Source: Tranquillimonas sp964472855 (GTDB lineage: Bacteria; Pseudomonadota; Alphaproteobacteria; Rhodobacterales; Rhodobacteraceae). Taken from it: a stretch of DNA of 64,000 nucleotides. The notes under the pieces were generated by a model that saw only the letters and a list, made by a program, of their open reading frames with translations, was not told the origin of the DNA and ran no database searches. Position 1 is the stretch's first letter, and each line of letters starts with the position of its first letter. Of this stretch, positions 43,159 to 52,757 are shown in pieces. The stretch lies in contig CAYYMJ010000009.1 in NCBI GenBank assembly GCA_964472855.1, positions 7,839-71,838 on the forward strand, read 5' to 3'. Both the position numbers and the translations under genes were made by a program.

Positions 43159-43657
43159 CCTTGCCGCGATAGGGCTCGACATACTGCAGGGCCATGTCCC
43201 AGGGGAAAAAGATCCATGTGTCCTGGCTGACACCGGTAATGAACGTGTCCACCAGCGGCTCGCCCTTGGGTTTGGCATAGACGGTGGCGAAATGCGCCTG
43301 CGGATACCGCGCGCGCACCAGTTCCAGCGTCTTGCCGCTGTCGACCAGATCGTCGACCACCAGTATCCCCGTGCCGTCGCCCATCAGCTCGGCATCGGGC
43401 GCCTTCAGGATCTTGGCCTCGCCCTGGTCCTGATGGTGATAGGACTGGACCGAGATCGTGTCGACAGTGCGGACGTCCAGTTCGCGCGCCACAATCATCG
43501 CCGGGGCCATGCCGCCGCGAGTGATCGCCACGATGGCCCGCCAGCCGCCGCCGTCGGGTCCGTGCCCGTCCAGCCGCCAGGCCAGCGCCCGCGCATCGCG
43601 GTGGATCTGATCCCAGCTGACGTGGAACCCCTTTTCGTGCGGCAGCCTGTCGGTCAT
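43154..43657 (-). CDS. gpt: Xanthine phosphoribosyltransferase
   Basis: 167 aa. Salvages xanthine and guanine to XMP and GMP using PRPP. The PRPP-binding loop is GILVVDDLVDSGKTLEL, and the N-terminal core has IVAITRGGMAPAMIVARELD. C-terminal IFFPWDMALQ is typical of bacterial Gpt. The ATG at 43657 is chosen over an upstream frame extension because it gives the family-like MTDRLPHEKGFHVSW. It starts 1 nt after the fabI stop and is probably co-transcribed with it. Confidence 0.94.
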   Translation of the reverse strand: MTDRLPHEKGFHVSWDQIHRDARALAWRLDGHGPDGGGWRAIVAITRGGMAPAMIVARELDVRTVDTISVQSYHHQDQGEAKILKAPDAELMGDGTGILVVDDLVDSGKTLELVRARYPQAHFATVYAKPKGEPLVDTFITGVSQDTWIFFPWDMALQYVEPYRGKD

Positions 43658-43658
43658 C

Positions 43659-44468
<810 letters not shown>

Positions 44469-44572
44469 GCCTGTCCCCGGTCTGTGCAGCCTGTTCTTGC
44501 AAGTGGGCGTCGTTTAGGCGATTGCGGGTGCGTCATCAAGTGAAACGCAACTGCGACCTCCCGGACAGGCCC

Positions 44573-45169
44573 ATGACCAGCATTTTCGGTGCAACCGATC
44601 CCATCGCCCTGGCGCGCGACTGGCTGGACACGGCCCGCCAAAGCGAAGTCAACGACCCCGAGGCGATGGCGCTGGCCACGGTCGATGCCGACGGGCTGCC
44701 CAATGTGCGCATGGTGCTGCTGAAACAGATCGAGGCCGACGCCTTTGTCTTCTACACCAACTACCACAGCGCCAAGGGCGGCGAACTGGCCGCCAACCCC
44801 AAGGCCGCCTTTGTGCTGCACTGGAAAACGTTGCGGCGGCAGGTGCGGGTGCGGGGGCTGGTCAGCCGCGAGGACGGGCCGCAGGCCGATGCGTATTACC
44901 GTTCGCGCGCGCTGCAAAGCCGGATCGGCGCCTGGGCCTCGGCCCAGTCGCGGCCGCTGTCGTCGCGGGCCAGCCTGATGGCCGAGGTCGCGCGGCAAGG
45001 CGTCCGCCACGGCACCGACCCCGCGCGCCCGCCGCATTGGGGCGGCTTTCGCATCCGCCCGCTCGAGGTCGAGTTCTGGTCAGACGGCGCCTTCCGGCTG
45101 CATGACCGCGAACGCTGGAGCCGTGGATCTTTGGACACACCATGGAATATTCAGCGTCTGTCTCCGTGA
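44573..45169 (+). CDS. pdxH: Pyridoxamine 5'-phosphate oxidase
   Basis: 198 aa FMN enzyme that oxidises pyridoxine or pyridoxamine 5'-phosphate to pyridoxal 5'-phosphate. Marks are MALATVDADGLPNVRMVLLK, VFYTNYHSAKGGEL, CTGK-region equivalent LHWKTLRRQVRVRG, and the C-terminal signature PPHWGGFRIRPLEVEFWSD with LSP at the end. ATG 44573 (MTSIFGATDP) is chosen. Supplies PLP, which HemA encoded earlier in the window needs. Confidence 0.95.
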   Translation: MTSIFGATDPIALARDWLDTARQSEVNDPEAMALATVDADGLPNVRMVLLKQIEADAFVFYTNYHSAKGGELAANPKAAFVLHWKTLRRQVRVRGLVSREDGPQADAYYRSRALQSRIGAWASAQSRPLSSRASLMAEVARQGVRHGTDPARPPHWGGFRIRPLEVEFWSDGAFRLHDRERWSRGSLDTPWNIQRLSP

Positions 45170-45268
45170 CACACTGGCACAGCCGGTGCCACGCTTTGCC
45201 CGGACCAATGGGGGGAGGCGGCCGCGGGACCCGGATCAACCGGGCACGGCGGGTGCTCAAGCTGGCCG

Positions 45269-45790
45269 ATGGACGACAGGGCGGCGCGGACAACCCGCGC
45301 GACCGGACAAGTCAAATGGTTTGACCCCGACAAGGGGTTCGGCTTCATCGTCGCCGACGATGGTGGCCCCGATATCCTGTTGCACGCAAATGTTCTGCGC
45401 GGCTTCGGCCAGGGATCGGTCGCCGACGGCGCCGCGATCGAGGTCAGCGTTCAGGAAACCGAGCGCGGGGTGCAGGCGGTCGAGATCCACGCCATATCGG
45501 TGCCAGAGCCATCCGCCGAGGCGCCCGGCTTTGCCGAGCCCGAGCCCGAGCCCCTGCTTGACGCCGGCCCGTTCGAGCCGGCCCGCGTGAAGTGGTTCGA
45601 CCGGGGCAAGGGTTTTGGCTTTGCCAATGTCTTTGGCGACGCCGACGACGTGTTCTTGCATGTGAACGCGCTCAGGCGCTCGGGCCTGGCCGATCTGCAA
45701 CCGGGCGAGGCCATTTCGATCCGGGTTGCCGATGGACGCCGGGGGCGACTGGCGGTAGAGATCGCGACATGGGAAACCGGTCTGCCATAA
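45269..45790 (+). CDS. Protein with two cold-shock domains
   Basis: 173 aa nucleic-acid-binding protein made of two CSD folds joined by an acidic Pro/Glu linker (EPSAEAPGFAEPEPEPLL). First domain: GQVKWFDPDKGFGFIVADDG with RNP1 KGFGFI and LLHANVL. Second: ARVKWFDRGKGFGFANVFGD with DDVFLHVNAL. CspA-type proteins have one such domain; double forms are typical of alphaproteobacteria. Likely an RNA chaperone. The 3' end overlaps the DUF192 gene by 22 nt in a different frame. Confidence 0.92.
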   Translation: MDDRAARTTRATGQVKWFDPDKGFGFIVADDGGPDILLHANVLRGFGQGSVADGAAIEVSVQETERGVQAVEIHAISVPEPSAEAPGFAEPEPEPLLDAGPFEPARVKWFDRGKGFGFANVFGDADDVFLHVNALRRSGLADLQPGEAISIRVADGRRGRLAVEIATWETGLP

Positions 45791-46251
45791 TCCTGATCTG
45801 CGCCGCGCTGTCGGCGTCTGGCGCGGCGTCGGCGGCATGGGCCGGCTGCGCGGCCAACCTGGTCGAGTTGCGCGGCGACTGGGGGCAGGCCCGCTTCACG
45901 GTCGAGGTGGCCGACGATCCCGCGGAACGCGCGGTCGGGCTGATGAACCGCCCCGCCATGGCCAGCGGCGCCGGCATGCTTTTCGTCTATGAACAGCCGC
46001 AGCACGCACGCTTCTGGATGCGCAACACGCTGATCCCGCTCGACATGATCTTTGCCGGGCCGGATGGCGTGGTGACCCGGGTGCATGGCAATGCGGTGCC
46101 GCTGGACGAAACCGTGATCGACGGCGGCGCCGGCGTGCTGGGGGTGCTGGAAATCAACGGCGGGCTGGCGGCGGCGCTGGGCATCGGCGCAGGCAGCCAG
46201 ATGCGGCACCCGGCCTTCGGGCCCGCTGCCGCGTGGCCCTGCACCGACTAG
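45769..46251 (+). CDS. DUF192 exported protein
   Basis: 160 aa with a signal peptide (MGNRSAIILICAALSASGAA to about SAAWA). DUF192 core: FTVEVADDPAERAVGLMNRP, GMLFVYEQPQHARFWMRNTL, IPLDMIFAGPDGVV, and VLEINGGLA near the end. The family is widespread and periplasmic, with no established reaction. The start ATG lies inside the end of the double cold-shock gene, so the two are coupled. Confidence 0.9.
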   Translation: MGNRSAIILICAALSASGAASAAWAGCAANLVELRGDWGQARFTVEVADDPAERAVGLMNRPAMASGAGMLFVYEQPQHARFWMRNTLIPLDMIFAGPDGVVTRVHGNAVPLDETVIDGGAGVLGVLEINGGLAAALGIGAGSQMRHPAFGPAAAWPCTD

Positions 46252-46429
46252 GGCCATTTCCGGCGTGAACCCGGCTTGCTGGTTATTTGGCGGAAAGCCC
46301 AAACATCGACACCATCCGCGCCGCGCCGCGTGGTCCCTGCCTGGGGCATAACGCGGGGCGCCACGGGTGCCATTTCGGCCCGCGCCCCCTTTTCACCGCC
46401 CCGCGAACTGCATACAGAAGCGTCACGGT

Positions 46430-46506
46430 CGGGGCGTAGCGCAGCTTGGTAGCGCGTCTGTTTTGGGAACAGAAGGTCGTGAGTTCGAATCTCGCCGCCC
46501 CGACCA
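46430..46506 (+). tRNA. tRNA-Pro (anticodon TGG)
   Basis: 77 nt including encoded CCA. Acceptor stem CGGGGCG pairs with CGCCCCG before ACCA. D-loop region has AGCGCAGCTTGGTAGCGC. The anticodon stem is TCTGT/ACAGA with loop TTTGGGA, giving TGG. The T arm is GGTCGTGAGTTCGAATCTC with the GTTCGAATC core. All stems were paired by eye. Confidence 0.97.
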
Positions 46507-46958
46507 AGGCAATTCGGCAACAGGTTGAAACCGCCCTCGCGGCGCTGCGGCATGGCCGGACCGGGCCGCCCGTGCCCGGCCGGCATTCACATCAGACGCT
46601 AAGCGCCGGTTCCGTATCGGATTTGCCGAGGCGGCGGCAGTTTTGCGGTCGCAGCAATACCGCGCACACGGCCATCGGCACGCGACCTGCCAGCTGATTT
46701 TGTTGTGGACGGATGTAAAATTTCCGTTGACGCGATAGGCCAACCTACGTCAGTTTGTGTGCGCGGGCTGGTTGCGACACTATATATTGTGTCGGGGGCG
46801 CCAGTCGGAGGGATTACACCAACGAAGCCACCGCGATATGCGGCACTGCTGTTTTCGGCAGCAGACGGCTTTGTTTTGCCTTCCGCGGTGCCCCGTCAGA
46901 TCCGGCGAAAAAACATCCCGGCCAACCCGGGCAATGCACTGAACGGGGCAAGTGAAAA
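46507..46958 (+). promoter_or_regulatory. 452-bp leader region of nrdJ
   Basis: No gene is seen here. It runs from the tRNA to the nrdJ start. The first 200 bp show no clear structure. Near 46700-46730 the sequence becomes more AT-rich (TGTAAAATTTCCGTTGAC), and an NrdR box follows at 46777. A 166-bp stretch lies between box and start codon. A cobalamin riboswitch was looked for and not found. Confidence 0.6.
46777..46792. promoter_or_regulatory. NrdR box upstream of nrdJ
   Basis: ACACTATATATTGTGT, a 16-bp near-perfect palindrome that matches the NrdR consensus ACACWATATMTWGTGT. A weaker half-matching site ends in TTTGTGT at 46745-46760, 32 bp upstream, which is the spacing usual for NrdR box pairs. 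NrdR represses ribonucleotide reductase genes when ATP or dATP is plentiful. Confidence 0.88.
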
Positions 46959-49900
46959 ATGAAGATCGAACGGACTTTCACCACGGCGGACGGTGGCGCT
47001 TTTGGTGGCATGGACTTCACCACCACGGTTTCGGAAATTCGCAATCCCGATGGCTCGGTGGTGTTCCGCAATGACAGTGTAGAGGTCCCAGCCGGCTGGA
47101 GCCAGGTCGCCAGCGACGTGATCGCGCAGAAATATTTCCGCAAGGCCGGGGTGCCGGCGCGGCTGAAAACGGTGCGCGAAAAGGGTGTGCCCGAGTTTCT
47201 GTGGCGGTCGGTTCCCGACCAAAAGGCGCTGGCCGAGTTGCCGGAAGACCAGCGCACCACCGGCGAAAACTCGGCCCGGCAGGTGTTTCACCGGCTGGCG
47301 GGGGCATGGGCCTATTGGGGCTGGAAGGGCGGCTATTTCTCGTCCGAGGCCGACGCGCGCAGCTATTACGACGAGATGTGCCACATGCTGGCCACTCAGC
47401 GCGGCGCGCCAAACTCGCCGCAGTGGTTCAACACCGGCCTGCACTGGGCCTATGGCATCGACGGCCCCGGTCAGGGCCATTTCTATGTCGACCACAAAAA
47501 CGCCAAGCTGACCCGGTCAAGCTCGGCCTATGAACATCCCCAGCCCCACGCCTGCTTTATCCAGTCCGTCAGCGACGACCTGGTGCAAGAGGGCGGCATC
47601 ATGGACCTGTGGGTGCGCGAGGCGCGGCTGTTCAAATATGGCTCGGGCACGGGCACGAACTTTTCGTCGCTGCGGGCCGCGGGCGAATCGCTGTCGGGCG
47701 GCGGCAAATCGTCGGGGCTGATGGGCTTTCTCAAGATCGGCGACCGGGCCGCGGGCGCCATCAAGTCGGGCGGCACCACGCGCCGCGCCGCCAAGATGGT
47801 GATCTGCGACGCCGACCACCCGGATATCGAGGAATTCATCAACTGGAAGGTCAAGGAAGAGCAGAAGGTCGCGGCGCTGGTCGCCGGGTCCAAGATGCAC
47901 GAGGCCAGGCTGAACGGCATCTTCGCCGCCATCCGCGCCTGGGACGGCGCGCCCGACGCGGCCTTTGACCCCAAGACGAACCCGGCGCTGAAAACGGCCA
48001 TTCGCGACGCCAAGCGCACCGCCATTCCCGAAACCTATATCAAGCGCGTGCTGGACTATGCGCGGCAGGGCTATGGCTCGATCGAGTTTCCCACCTATGA
48101 CACCGACTGGGACAGCGAAGCCTATGGCAGCGTGTCGGGGCAGAACTCGAACAACTCGATCCGCGTCACCGACGCCTTCCTGCAGGCGGTGCGCGACGAT
48201 GCCGACTGGGAGCTGATCCGCCGCACCGACGGCAAGGTCGCCAAGACCATCAAGGCCCGCGACCTGTGGGAAGAGGTCGGCCACGCCGCCTGGGCCTGTG
48301 CCGATCCCGGCATCCAGTTCCACGACACCATCAACGCCTGGCACACCTGCCCCGAAGATGGCGCCATTCGCGGCTCGAACCCGTGTTCGGAATATATGTT
48401 CCTTGACGACACGGCCTGTAACCTGGCGTCGATGAACCTGCTGACGTTCTACCGGGACGGCAAGTTTCAGGCCCGCGACTACATGCAGGCCACGCGGCTG
48501 TGGACCATCACGCTGGAAATCAGCGTGCTGATGGCGCAGTTCCCGTCGCGGGAAATCGCCCAGCTTTCCCATGATTTCCGCACGCTCGGGCTGGGCTATG
48601 CCAATATCGGCGGCCTGCTGATGAGCATGGGGCTGGGCTATGACAGCGATGCCGGCCGGGCGCTGTGCGGGGCGCTGACCGCGATCCTGACGGGGGTATC
48701 CTATGCCACGTCGGCCGAGATGGCGGCCGAAACCGGCACTTTCCCCGGCTATGACCGCAACGCCCAGCACATGCTGCGGGTGATCCGCAACCACCGCGCG
48801 GCGGCACATGGGAAAACCGAGGGCTACGCGGCGCTTGCCGTCCAGCCGGTGCCGCTGGACCATGCCAACTGCCCTGATGCCGATCTGGTGGCGCTGGCCA
48901 CCGGCGCCTGGGACGAGGCGCTGCGGCTGGGCGAACGCCACGGTTACCGCAACGCGCAAGTGTCGGTCATTGCACCCACCGGCACCATCGGGCTGGTCAT
49001 GGATTGCGACACCACCGGGATCGAGCCCGATTTCGCGCTGGTGAAATTCAAGAAACTGGCCGGCGGCGGCTATTTCAAGATCATCAACCGGTCGGTGCCC
49101 GCGGCGCTGGAGGTTCTGGGCTATGGCGCCGCCGAGATTGCCGAGATCGTCAGCCATGCCGTCGGCCACGCCACGCTGGGCAACGCGCCCGGCATCAATC
49201 ACACCGCGCTGGTGGGCCATGGGTTCGGCCAGCCCGAGATCGACCGGATCGAGGCGGCGCTGCCGCAGGCCTTCGACATCCGCTTTGTCTTCAACCAGTG
49301 GACCCTGGGCGAGGTCTTTTGCCGCGACACCCTTGGCATCCCGGCGGAACGGCTGAACGATCCCGGCTTTGACCTGCTGCGCCACCTCGGCTTTGCCCGG
49401 TCCGACATCGACGCGGCCAACGACCATGTGTGCGGAACCATGACGCTGGAAGGCGCCCCGCATCTGGACCCGGCGCATTACCATGTCTTCGACTGCGCCA
49501 ATCCCTGCGGCAAGACCGGCAAGCGATTCCTGTCGGTCAACAGCCACATCCACATGATGGCGGCGGCGCAGTCGTTCATCTCGGGTGCAATCTCGAAGAC
49601 CATCAACATGCCCAACGACGCCTCGATCGAGGATTGCAAGGCGGCTTACCAGCTTAGCTGGTCGCTGGGGGTCAAGGCCAACGCGCTTTACCGCGACGGG
49701 TCCAAGCTGTCGCAACCGCTGGCGGCGGCGCTGGTCGAGGATGACGACGAGGCGGAAGAGATCCTGGCCAGCGGATCGGCGCAGGAAAAGGCCGCCGTCA
49801 TCGCCGAGAAGATCGTCGAGAAAGTGGTGATCAAGGAGGTGATGAACCGCAAGCGCGACCGCATGCCGGAACGGCGCCGGGGCTATACCCAGAAGGCGAT

Positions 49901-50630
49901 TGTCGGCGGGCACAAGGTGTATCTGCGCACCGGCGAATACGGCAACGGCACGCTGGGCGAGATCTTCATCGACATGCACAAGGAAGGCGCCGGTTTCCGG
50001 GCGATGATGAACAACTTCGCCATCGCCGTGTCGGTGGGGCTGCAATACGGCGTGCCGCTTGAGGAATTCGTCGACGCCTTCACCTTCACCCGGTTCGAGC
50101 CGGCGGGCATGGTGCAGGGCAATGAGACGATCAAGAACGCGACCTCGATCCTTGACTATATCTTCCGGGAACTGGCGGTCAGCTATCTCGACCGCACCGA
50201 CCTGGCCCATGTCAAACCCGAGGGCAACACGTTCGACGCCCTGGGCCGTGGCGAACAAGAGGGTATGCGCAACTTTTCGGACATGCCCGGCAGCGAGGGC
50301 GCAACCCCGCTCGAGGTGCTGAAACAGGTCGCGTCAACGGGATACTTACGCAACCGCGTGCCGCAGGAACTGGTGGTTCTGCAAGGCGGGCAGGCGGGCG
50401 CCGTGGCGCTGAAGGGCGCCGCCGATCCGGTGGCCACGCTGCAGACACTGGTGCCCGAAACATCCGGAGCCGCGTTGGCGTCGGGCGCGGTGGGGATGGA
50501 CCCGCGCGCCAAGGCCCGGATACAGGGCTACGAAGGCGATCCCTGCGGCGACTGCGGAAATTACACGCTGGTGCGCAACGGCACCTGCATGAAATGCAAC
50601 ACCTGCGGCGGAACCAGCGGGTGTAGCTGA
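46959..50630 (+). CDS. nrdJ: Adenosylcobalamin-dependent (class II) ribonucleoside-diphosphate reductase
   Basis: 1223 aa. Makes deoxyribonucleotides with vitamin B12 as radical source, so it works with or without oxygen. Marks are SVSGQNSNNSIRVTDAFL, the active-site motif GSNPCSEYMFLDDTACNLAS (Asn, Cys, Glu), SVIAPTGTIGLVMDCDTTGI and SAQSFISGAISKTINMP-like segment AAAQSFISGAISKTINMPND. The C-terminus has a Cys-rich tail (CGDCGNYTL, CMKCNTCGG, SGCS) that probably acts as redox shuttle or zinc ribbon. Start ATG 46959 follows GGGGCAAGTGAAAA. Controlled by the NrdR box upstream. Confidence 0.96.
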   Translation: MKIERTFTTADGGAFGGMDFTTTVSEIRNPDGSVVFRNDSVEVPAGWSQVASDVIAQKYFRKAGVPARLKTVREKGVPEFLWRSVPDQKALAELPEDQRTTGENSARQVFHRLAGAWAYWGWKGGYFSSEADARSYYDEMCHMLATQRGAPNSPQWFNTGLHWAYGIDGPGQGHFYVDHKNAKLTRSSSAYEHPQPHACFIQSVSDDLVQEGGIMDLWVREARLFKYGSGTGTNFSSLRAAGESLSGGGKSSGLMGFLKIGDRAAGAIKSGGTTRRAAKMVICDADHPDIEEFINWKVKEEQKVAALVAGSKMHEARLNGIFAAIRAWDGAPDAAFDPKTNPALKTAIRDAKRTAIPETYIKRVLDYARQGYGSIEFPTYDTDWDSEAYGSVSGQNSNNSIRVTDAFLQAVRDDADWELIRRTDGKVAKTIKARDLWEEVGHAAWACADPGIQFHDTINAWHTCPEDGAIRGSNPCSEYMFLDDTACNLASMNLLTFYRDGKFQARDYMQATRLWTITLEISVLMAQFPSREIAQLSHDFRTLGLGYANIGGLLMSMGLGYDSDAGRALCGALTAILTGVSYATSAEMAAETGTFPGYDRNAQHMLRVIRNHRAAAHGKTEGYAALAVQPVPLDHANCPDADLVALATGAWDEALRLGERHGYRNAQVSVIAPTGTIGLVMDCDTTGIEPDFALVKFKKLAGGGYFKIINRSVPAALEVLGYGAAEIAEIVSHAVGHATLGNAPGINHTALVGHGFGQPEIDRIEAALPQAFDIRFVFNQWTLGEVFCRDTLGIPAERLNDPGFDLLRHLGFARSDIDAANDHVCGTMTLEGAPHLDPAHYHVFDCANPCGKTGKRFLSVNSHIHMMAAAQSFISGAISKTINMPNDASIEDCKAAYQLSWSLGVKANALYRDGSKLSQPLAAALVEDDDEAEEILASGSAQEKAAVIAEKIVEKVVIKEVMNRKRDRMPERRRGYTQKAIVGGHKVYLRTGEYGNGTLGEIFIDMHKEGAGFRAMMNNFAIAVSVGLQYGVPLEEFVDAFTFTRFEPAGMVQGNETIKNATSILDYIFRELAVSYLDRTDLAHVKPEGNTFDALGRGEQEGMRNFSDMPGSEGATPLEVLKQVASTGYLRNRVPQELVVLQGGQAGAVALKGAADPVATLQTLVPETSGAALASGAVGMDPRAKARIQGYEGDPCGDCGNYTLVRNGTCMKCNTCGGTSGCS

Positions 50631-50639
50631 AGGATAGGC

Positions 50640-50850
50640 GGGGCGGCCGGTCCGCCCTGCCTGAAACCGGGCGGGAACCCGCAGATATCTTCGATATCCG
50701 CTCTATCCCGCCCAGCACGGCGCCGCCGTGCAGTGATCCGGGGCGGGTGCGCTCGCCCCAGACGCGGATCGGGCCGCAGGCAGAAACCGGGCGGTACATC
50801 AGAACGAGCCTGATCAGCGAAAACTGGGGCCCCTGCGGGGGCCCTTTTTT
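50640..50850 (+). ncRNA. Structured 3' region of nrdJ ending in a terminator, possible small RNA
   Basis: Between nrdJ and the convergent methyltransferase gene lie several inverted repeats in a row: GGGGCGG/CCGCCCT near 50640, GATATC-TTC-GATATC near 50685, GCACGGC-GCC-GCCGTGC near 50715, and GGGGCG/CGCCCC near 50740. The 12-mer GAAACCGGGCGG occurs twice (near 50665 and 50785). It ends in an intrinsic terminator. It could be a long structured 3' untranslated region or an independent RNA. Confidence 0.4.
50826..50850 (+). terminator. Intrinsic terminator downstream of nrdJ
   Basis: GGGCCCC, TGC, GGGGCCC-type stem followed by TTTTTT (50845-50850). It would stop nrdJ or the structured RNA about 200 bp after the nrdJ stop codon. 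It is one of few classical stem-plus-U-run terminators in this window. Confidence 0.85.
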
Positions 50851-50886
50851 ATTGGGCGCCGGCTGCAAGCAAACCGCTGGCCCGCC

Positions 50887-52014
50887 CTACAGCGCCCCGG
50901 TCTGCCACAGCGTTACCTTCAGCCCGCCATGGGGCACCGGCGGGCCGGGCGCCTTGAAGGGCAGGGCGGTGGCGCGGGCAAGGCCGGGCTCGCTGGTCAC
51001 AAGGCCGATGCGCCAGCCGGTGAACCGTTCCTTCAGCACCTTGCCAAGGCTGCCGTAAAGCCCGTAAAGCAGCTTCTTGCTGCCGATCCGCCCGCCATAG
51101 GGCGGGTTGACCATCACCAGCCCGGGCGGGCCATCGGGCGGGGCAAGGTCGCTGACCGGCTGGCGCGCAAAAGCGGCCCAGCCGTCGATACCGGCCCGCC
51201 GGGCGTTTGCGCTGGCCCCGCGAATGGCGCCGTCGTCGCGGTCAAAGCCGAAAAAGCGCCGCTCGGGGGTCGTGGCCCCCGCACCGCGGCGCATGTCGCC
51301 CCACCCGGCGGCATCAAAGCCCGCGACATGCTCGAAGGCAAAGCTGCGCGTCCGTCCGGGCATCAGCCCCGCCGCCATCTCGGCCGCCTCCAGCACGAAC
51401 GTTCCCGAACCGCACATCGGATCGACCAGCGGGCCCGACCCGTCAAACCCGCACTGGCACAGGAACATGGCCGCCAGCGTTTCGCGCAGGGGGGCCTTGC
51501 CAACGAATTCCTTGTGGCCGCGCCGATGCAGCGGTTCGCCGCTGCTGTCGAGGCTGATGGTGCAGCGGTTGTCGTCGATACGCAGCTTCAGCGTCACGGC
51601 AGCCGCGTCGGCGGCCTGCACGATCGGCGCGCCCAGTTCATCGGTGATCGCGGTTTCAACGCGCTGGGCGGCCGCGCCGGCATGGTAGATCTTCGACTTG
51701 CGGCACGTCACCTCGACCCGCAGCGGCACGTCGGGGCGCAGGTGGCTGGCCCAGGGAAACCGGTGTGCGCGCTTGTCCAGTTGCGCCAGGTGAAACACCG
51801 GAAAGCTGCCCAGCCGCACCAGCACCCGCACCGCGCCGCGCAATTGCAGATTGGCGCGCCAGACCTCGGGCCAGTCGCCGCGGGTCTCGACCCCGCCGGC
51901 AACCACGCGCGGGCTGTCAAAACCCAGCGCGCGTGCCTCGTCGGCCAGCACCGGTTCCAGCCCGGGCGGCGCAACAAGGAACAGATCGAACGGATCGCTG
52001 TCAGGCGCGGTCAT
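50887..52014 (-). CDS. THUMP-domain rRNA (guanine-N2) methyltransferase, RlmL-N/RlmK-like
   Basis: 375 aa from ATG 52014. The N-terminal THUMP domain (about 5-160) contains FLVAPPGLEPVLADEARALG; the Rossmann methyltransferase domain contains LVDPMCGSGTFVLEAAEMA and the catalytic NPPYGGRI motif (NPPY) seen in N-methyltransferases. It resembles the E. coli RlmL first half that modifies 23S rRNA G2445. A frame extension to 52026 would start at TTG and is not favoured. Convergent with nrdJ; separate from the ilv genes by 109 bp. Confidence 0.9.
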   Translation of the reverse strand: MTAPDSDPFDLFLVAPPGLEPVLADEARALGFDSPRVVAGGVETRGDWPEVWRANLQLRGAVRVLVRLGSFPVFHLAQLDKRAHRFPWASHLRPDVPLRVEVTCRKSKIYHAGAAAQRVETAITDELGAPIVQAADAAAVTLKLRIDDNRCTISLDSSGEPLHRRGHKEFVGKAPLRETLAAMFLCQCGFDGSGPLVDPMCGSGTFVLEAAEMAAGLMPGRTRSFAFEHVAGFDAAGWGDMRRGAGATTPERRFFGFDRDDGAIRGASANARRAGIDGWAAFARQPVSDLAPPDGPPGLVMVNPPYGGRIGSKKLLYGLYGSLGKVLKERFTGWRIGLVTSEPGLARATALPFKAPGPPVPHGGLKVTLWQTGAL

Positions 52015-52123
52015 CGGCGCAGCCAAGCGTGTCGCGTGACATCGAATTCAAAACAGCCTGCCTGTCGCACCGGCCCGAGCGCGCGTCTTGACCCACGCTG
52101 GACCTTGCAGATCGCGACACGCG

Positions 52124-52687
52124 CTAGTCAGCCCCCCGGCCCAGCGCGGCCACCCCGGTGCGGGCCATCTCGACCAGTCCCAGCGGGCGCATCAGGTCGG
52201 CGAAAGCGTCGATCTTCTGAGGGGTGCCGGTGATTTCGAACACAAAGCTTTCCAGCGTCGAATCAACCACGTTGGCGCGGAAAATCTCGGCCAGCCGCAA
52301 GGCCTCGATCCGCAGATCGCCCTTGCCGGTTACCTTGAACAGCGCCAGTTCGCGTTCAACCGCCCGGCCCTCGACCGTCAGGTCATGCACCCCGTGCACG
52401 GGCACGATGCGGCCAAGCTGCGCCTTGATCTGTTCGATCACCGCCGGCGTGCCCACGGTGACGATGGTGATGCGTGACGTGTGCCCGGCATGATCGACCT
52501 CGGCCACGGTCAGGCTTTCGATGTTATAGCCCCGGCCCGAAAACAGCCCGATCACCCGCGCCAGCACCCCGGCCTCGTTGTCGACGATCACCGCCAGCGT
52601 GTGCCGTTCCAGCCCCTCGGCGTGATAGTCGCGCAGGTCATAGGCCGAATGCCGCGACGAACCCTTCTTGATGCGCAGTGCAGACAT
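52124..52687 (-). CDS. ilvN: Acetolactate synthase small (regulatory) subunit
   Basis: 187 aa. Binds valine and activates the catalytic subunit in branched-chain amino acid synthesis. N-terminal ACT domain: HTLAVIVDNEAGVLARVIGL, FSGRGYNIESLTV. C-terminal domain: ALFKVTGKGDLRIEALRLAE and FVFEITGTPQKIDAFADLM. It lies 70 bp after the large-subunit gene; a 21-bp palindrome sits in this spacer. Called ilvN here; ilvH is the equivalent name. Confidence 0.95.
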   Translation of the reverse strand: MSALRIKKGSSRHSAYDLRDYHAEGLERHTLAVIVDNEAGVLARVIGLFSGRGYNIESLTVAEVDHAGHTSRITIVTVGTPAVIEQIKAQLGRIVPVHGVHDLTVEGRAVERELALFKVTGKGDLRIEALRLAEIFRANVVDSTLESFVFEITGTPQKIDAFADLMRPLGLVEMARTGVAALGRGAD

Positions 52688-52705
52688 CTTCTTCCTTTCG
52701 ACGCC

Positions 52706-52726
52706 CGAATTTTCGACGAAAATTCG
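52706..52726. repeat. 21-bp perfect palindrome, ATTTTCG-N-CGAAAAT family
   Basis: CGAATTTTCG, A, CGAAAATTCG: 10-bp arms around one base, in the 70-bp spacer between the two acetolactate synthase genes. It has the same core as the palindrome at 6413-6433. AT-rich sequence continues to about 52755. Unknown role; a regulator site or palindromic mobile unit are both possible. Confidence 0.7.
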
Positions 52727-52757
52727 TAAAATCTTCCGCGAAAATCAATTCGCTTGT

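Noticed and set aside
43120..43160. CRISPR-like array at the end of gpt
   Set aside because: Four 8-bp direct repeats without spacers form a microsatellite, and no cas gene is in the window.
46507..46958. Cobalamin riboswitch before the B12-dependent reductase
   Set aside because: A B12 box was searched for by eye. Only isolated fragments such as GGCACTGCTG appear, without the required surrounding conserved segments. NrdR control explains the region.
47517..50258. 913-residue open frame on the minus strand inside nrdJ
   Set aside because: It is the antisense shadow of a very well conserved reductase gene; high GC content keeps the opposite frame open. Composition is not protein-like.
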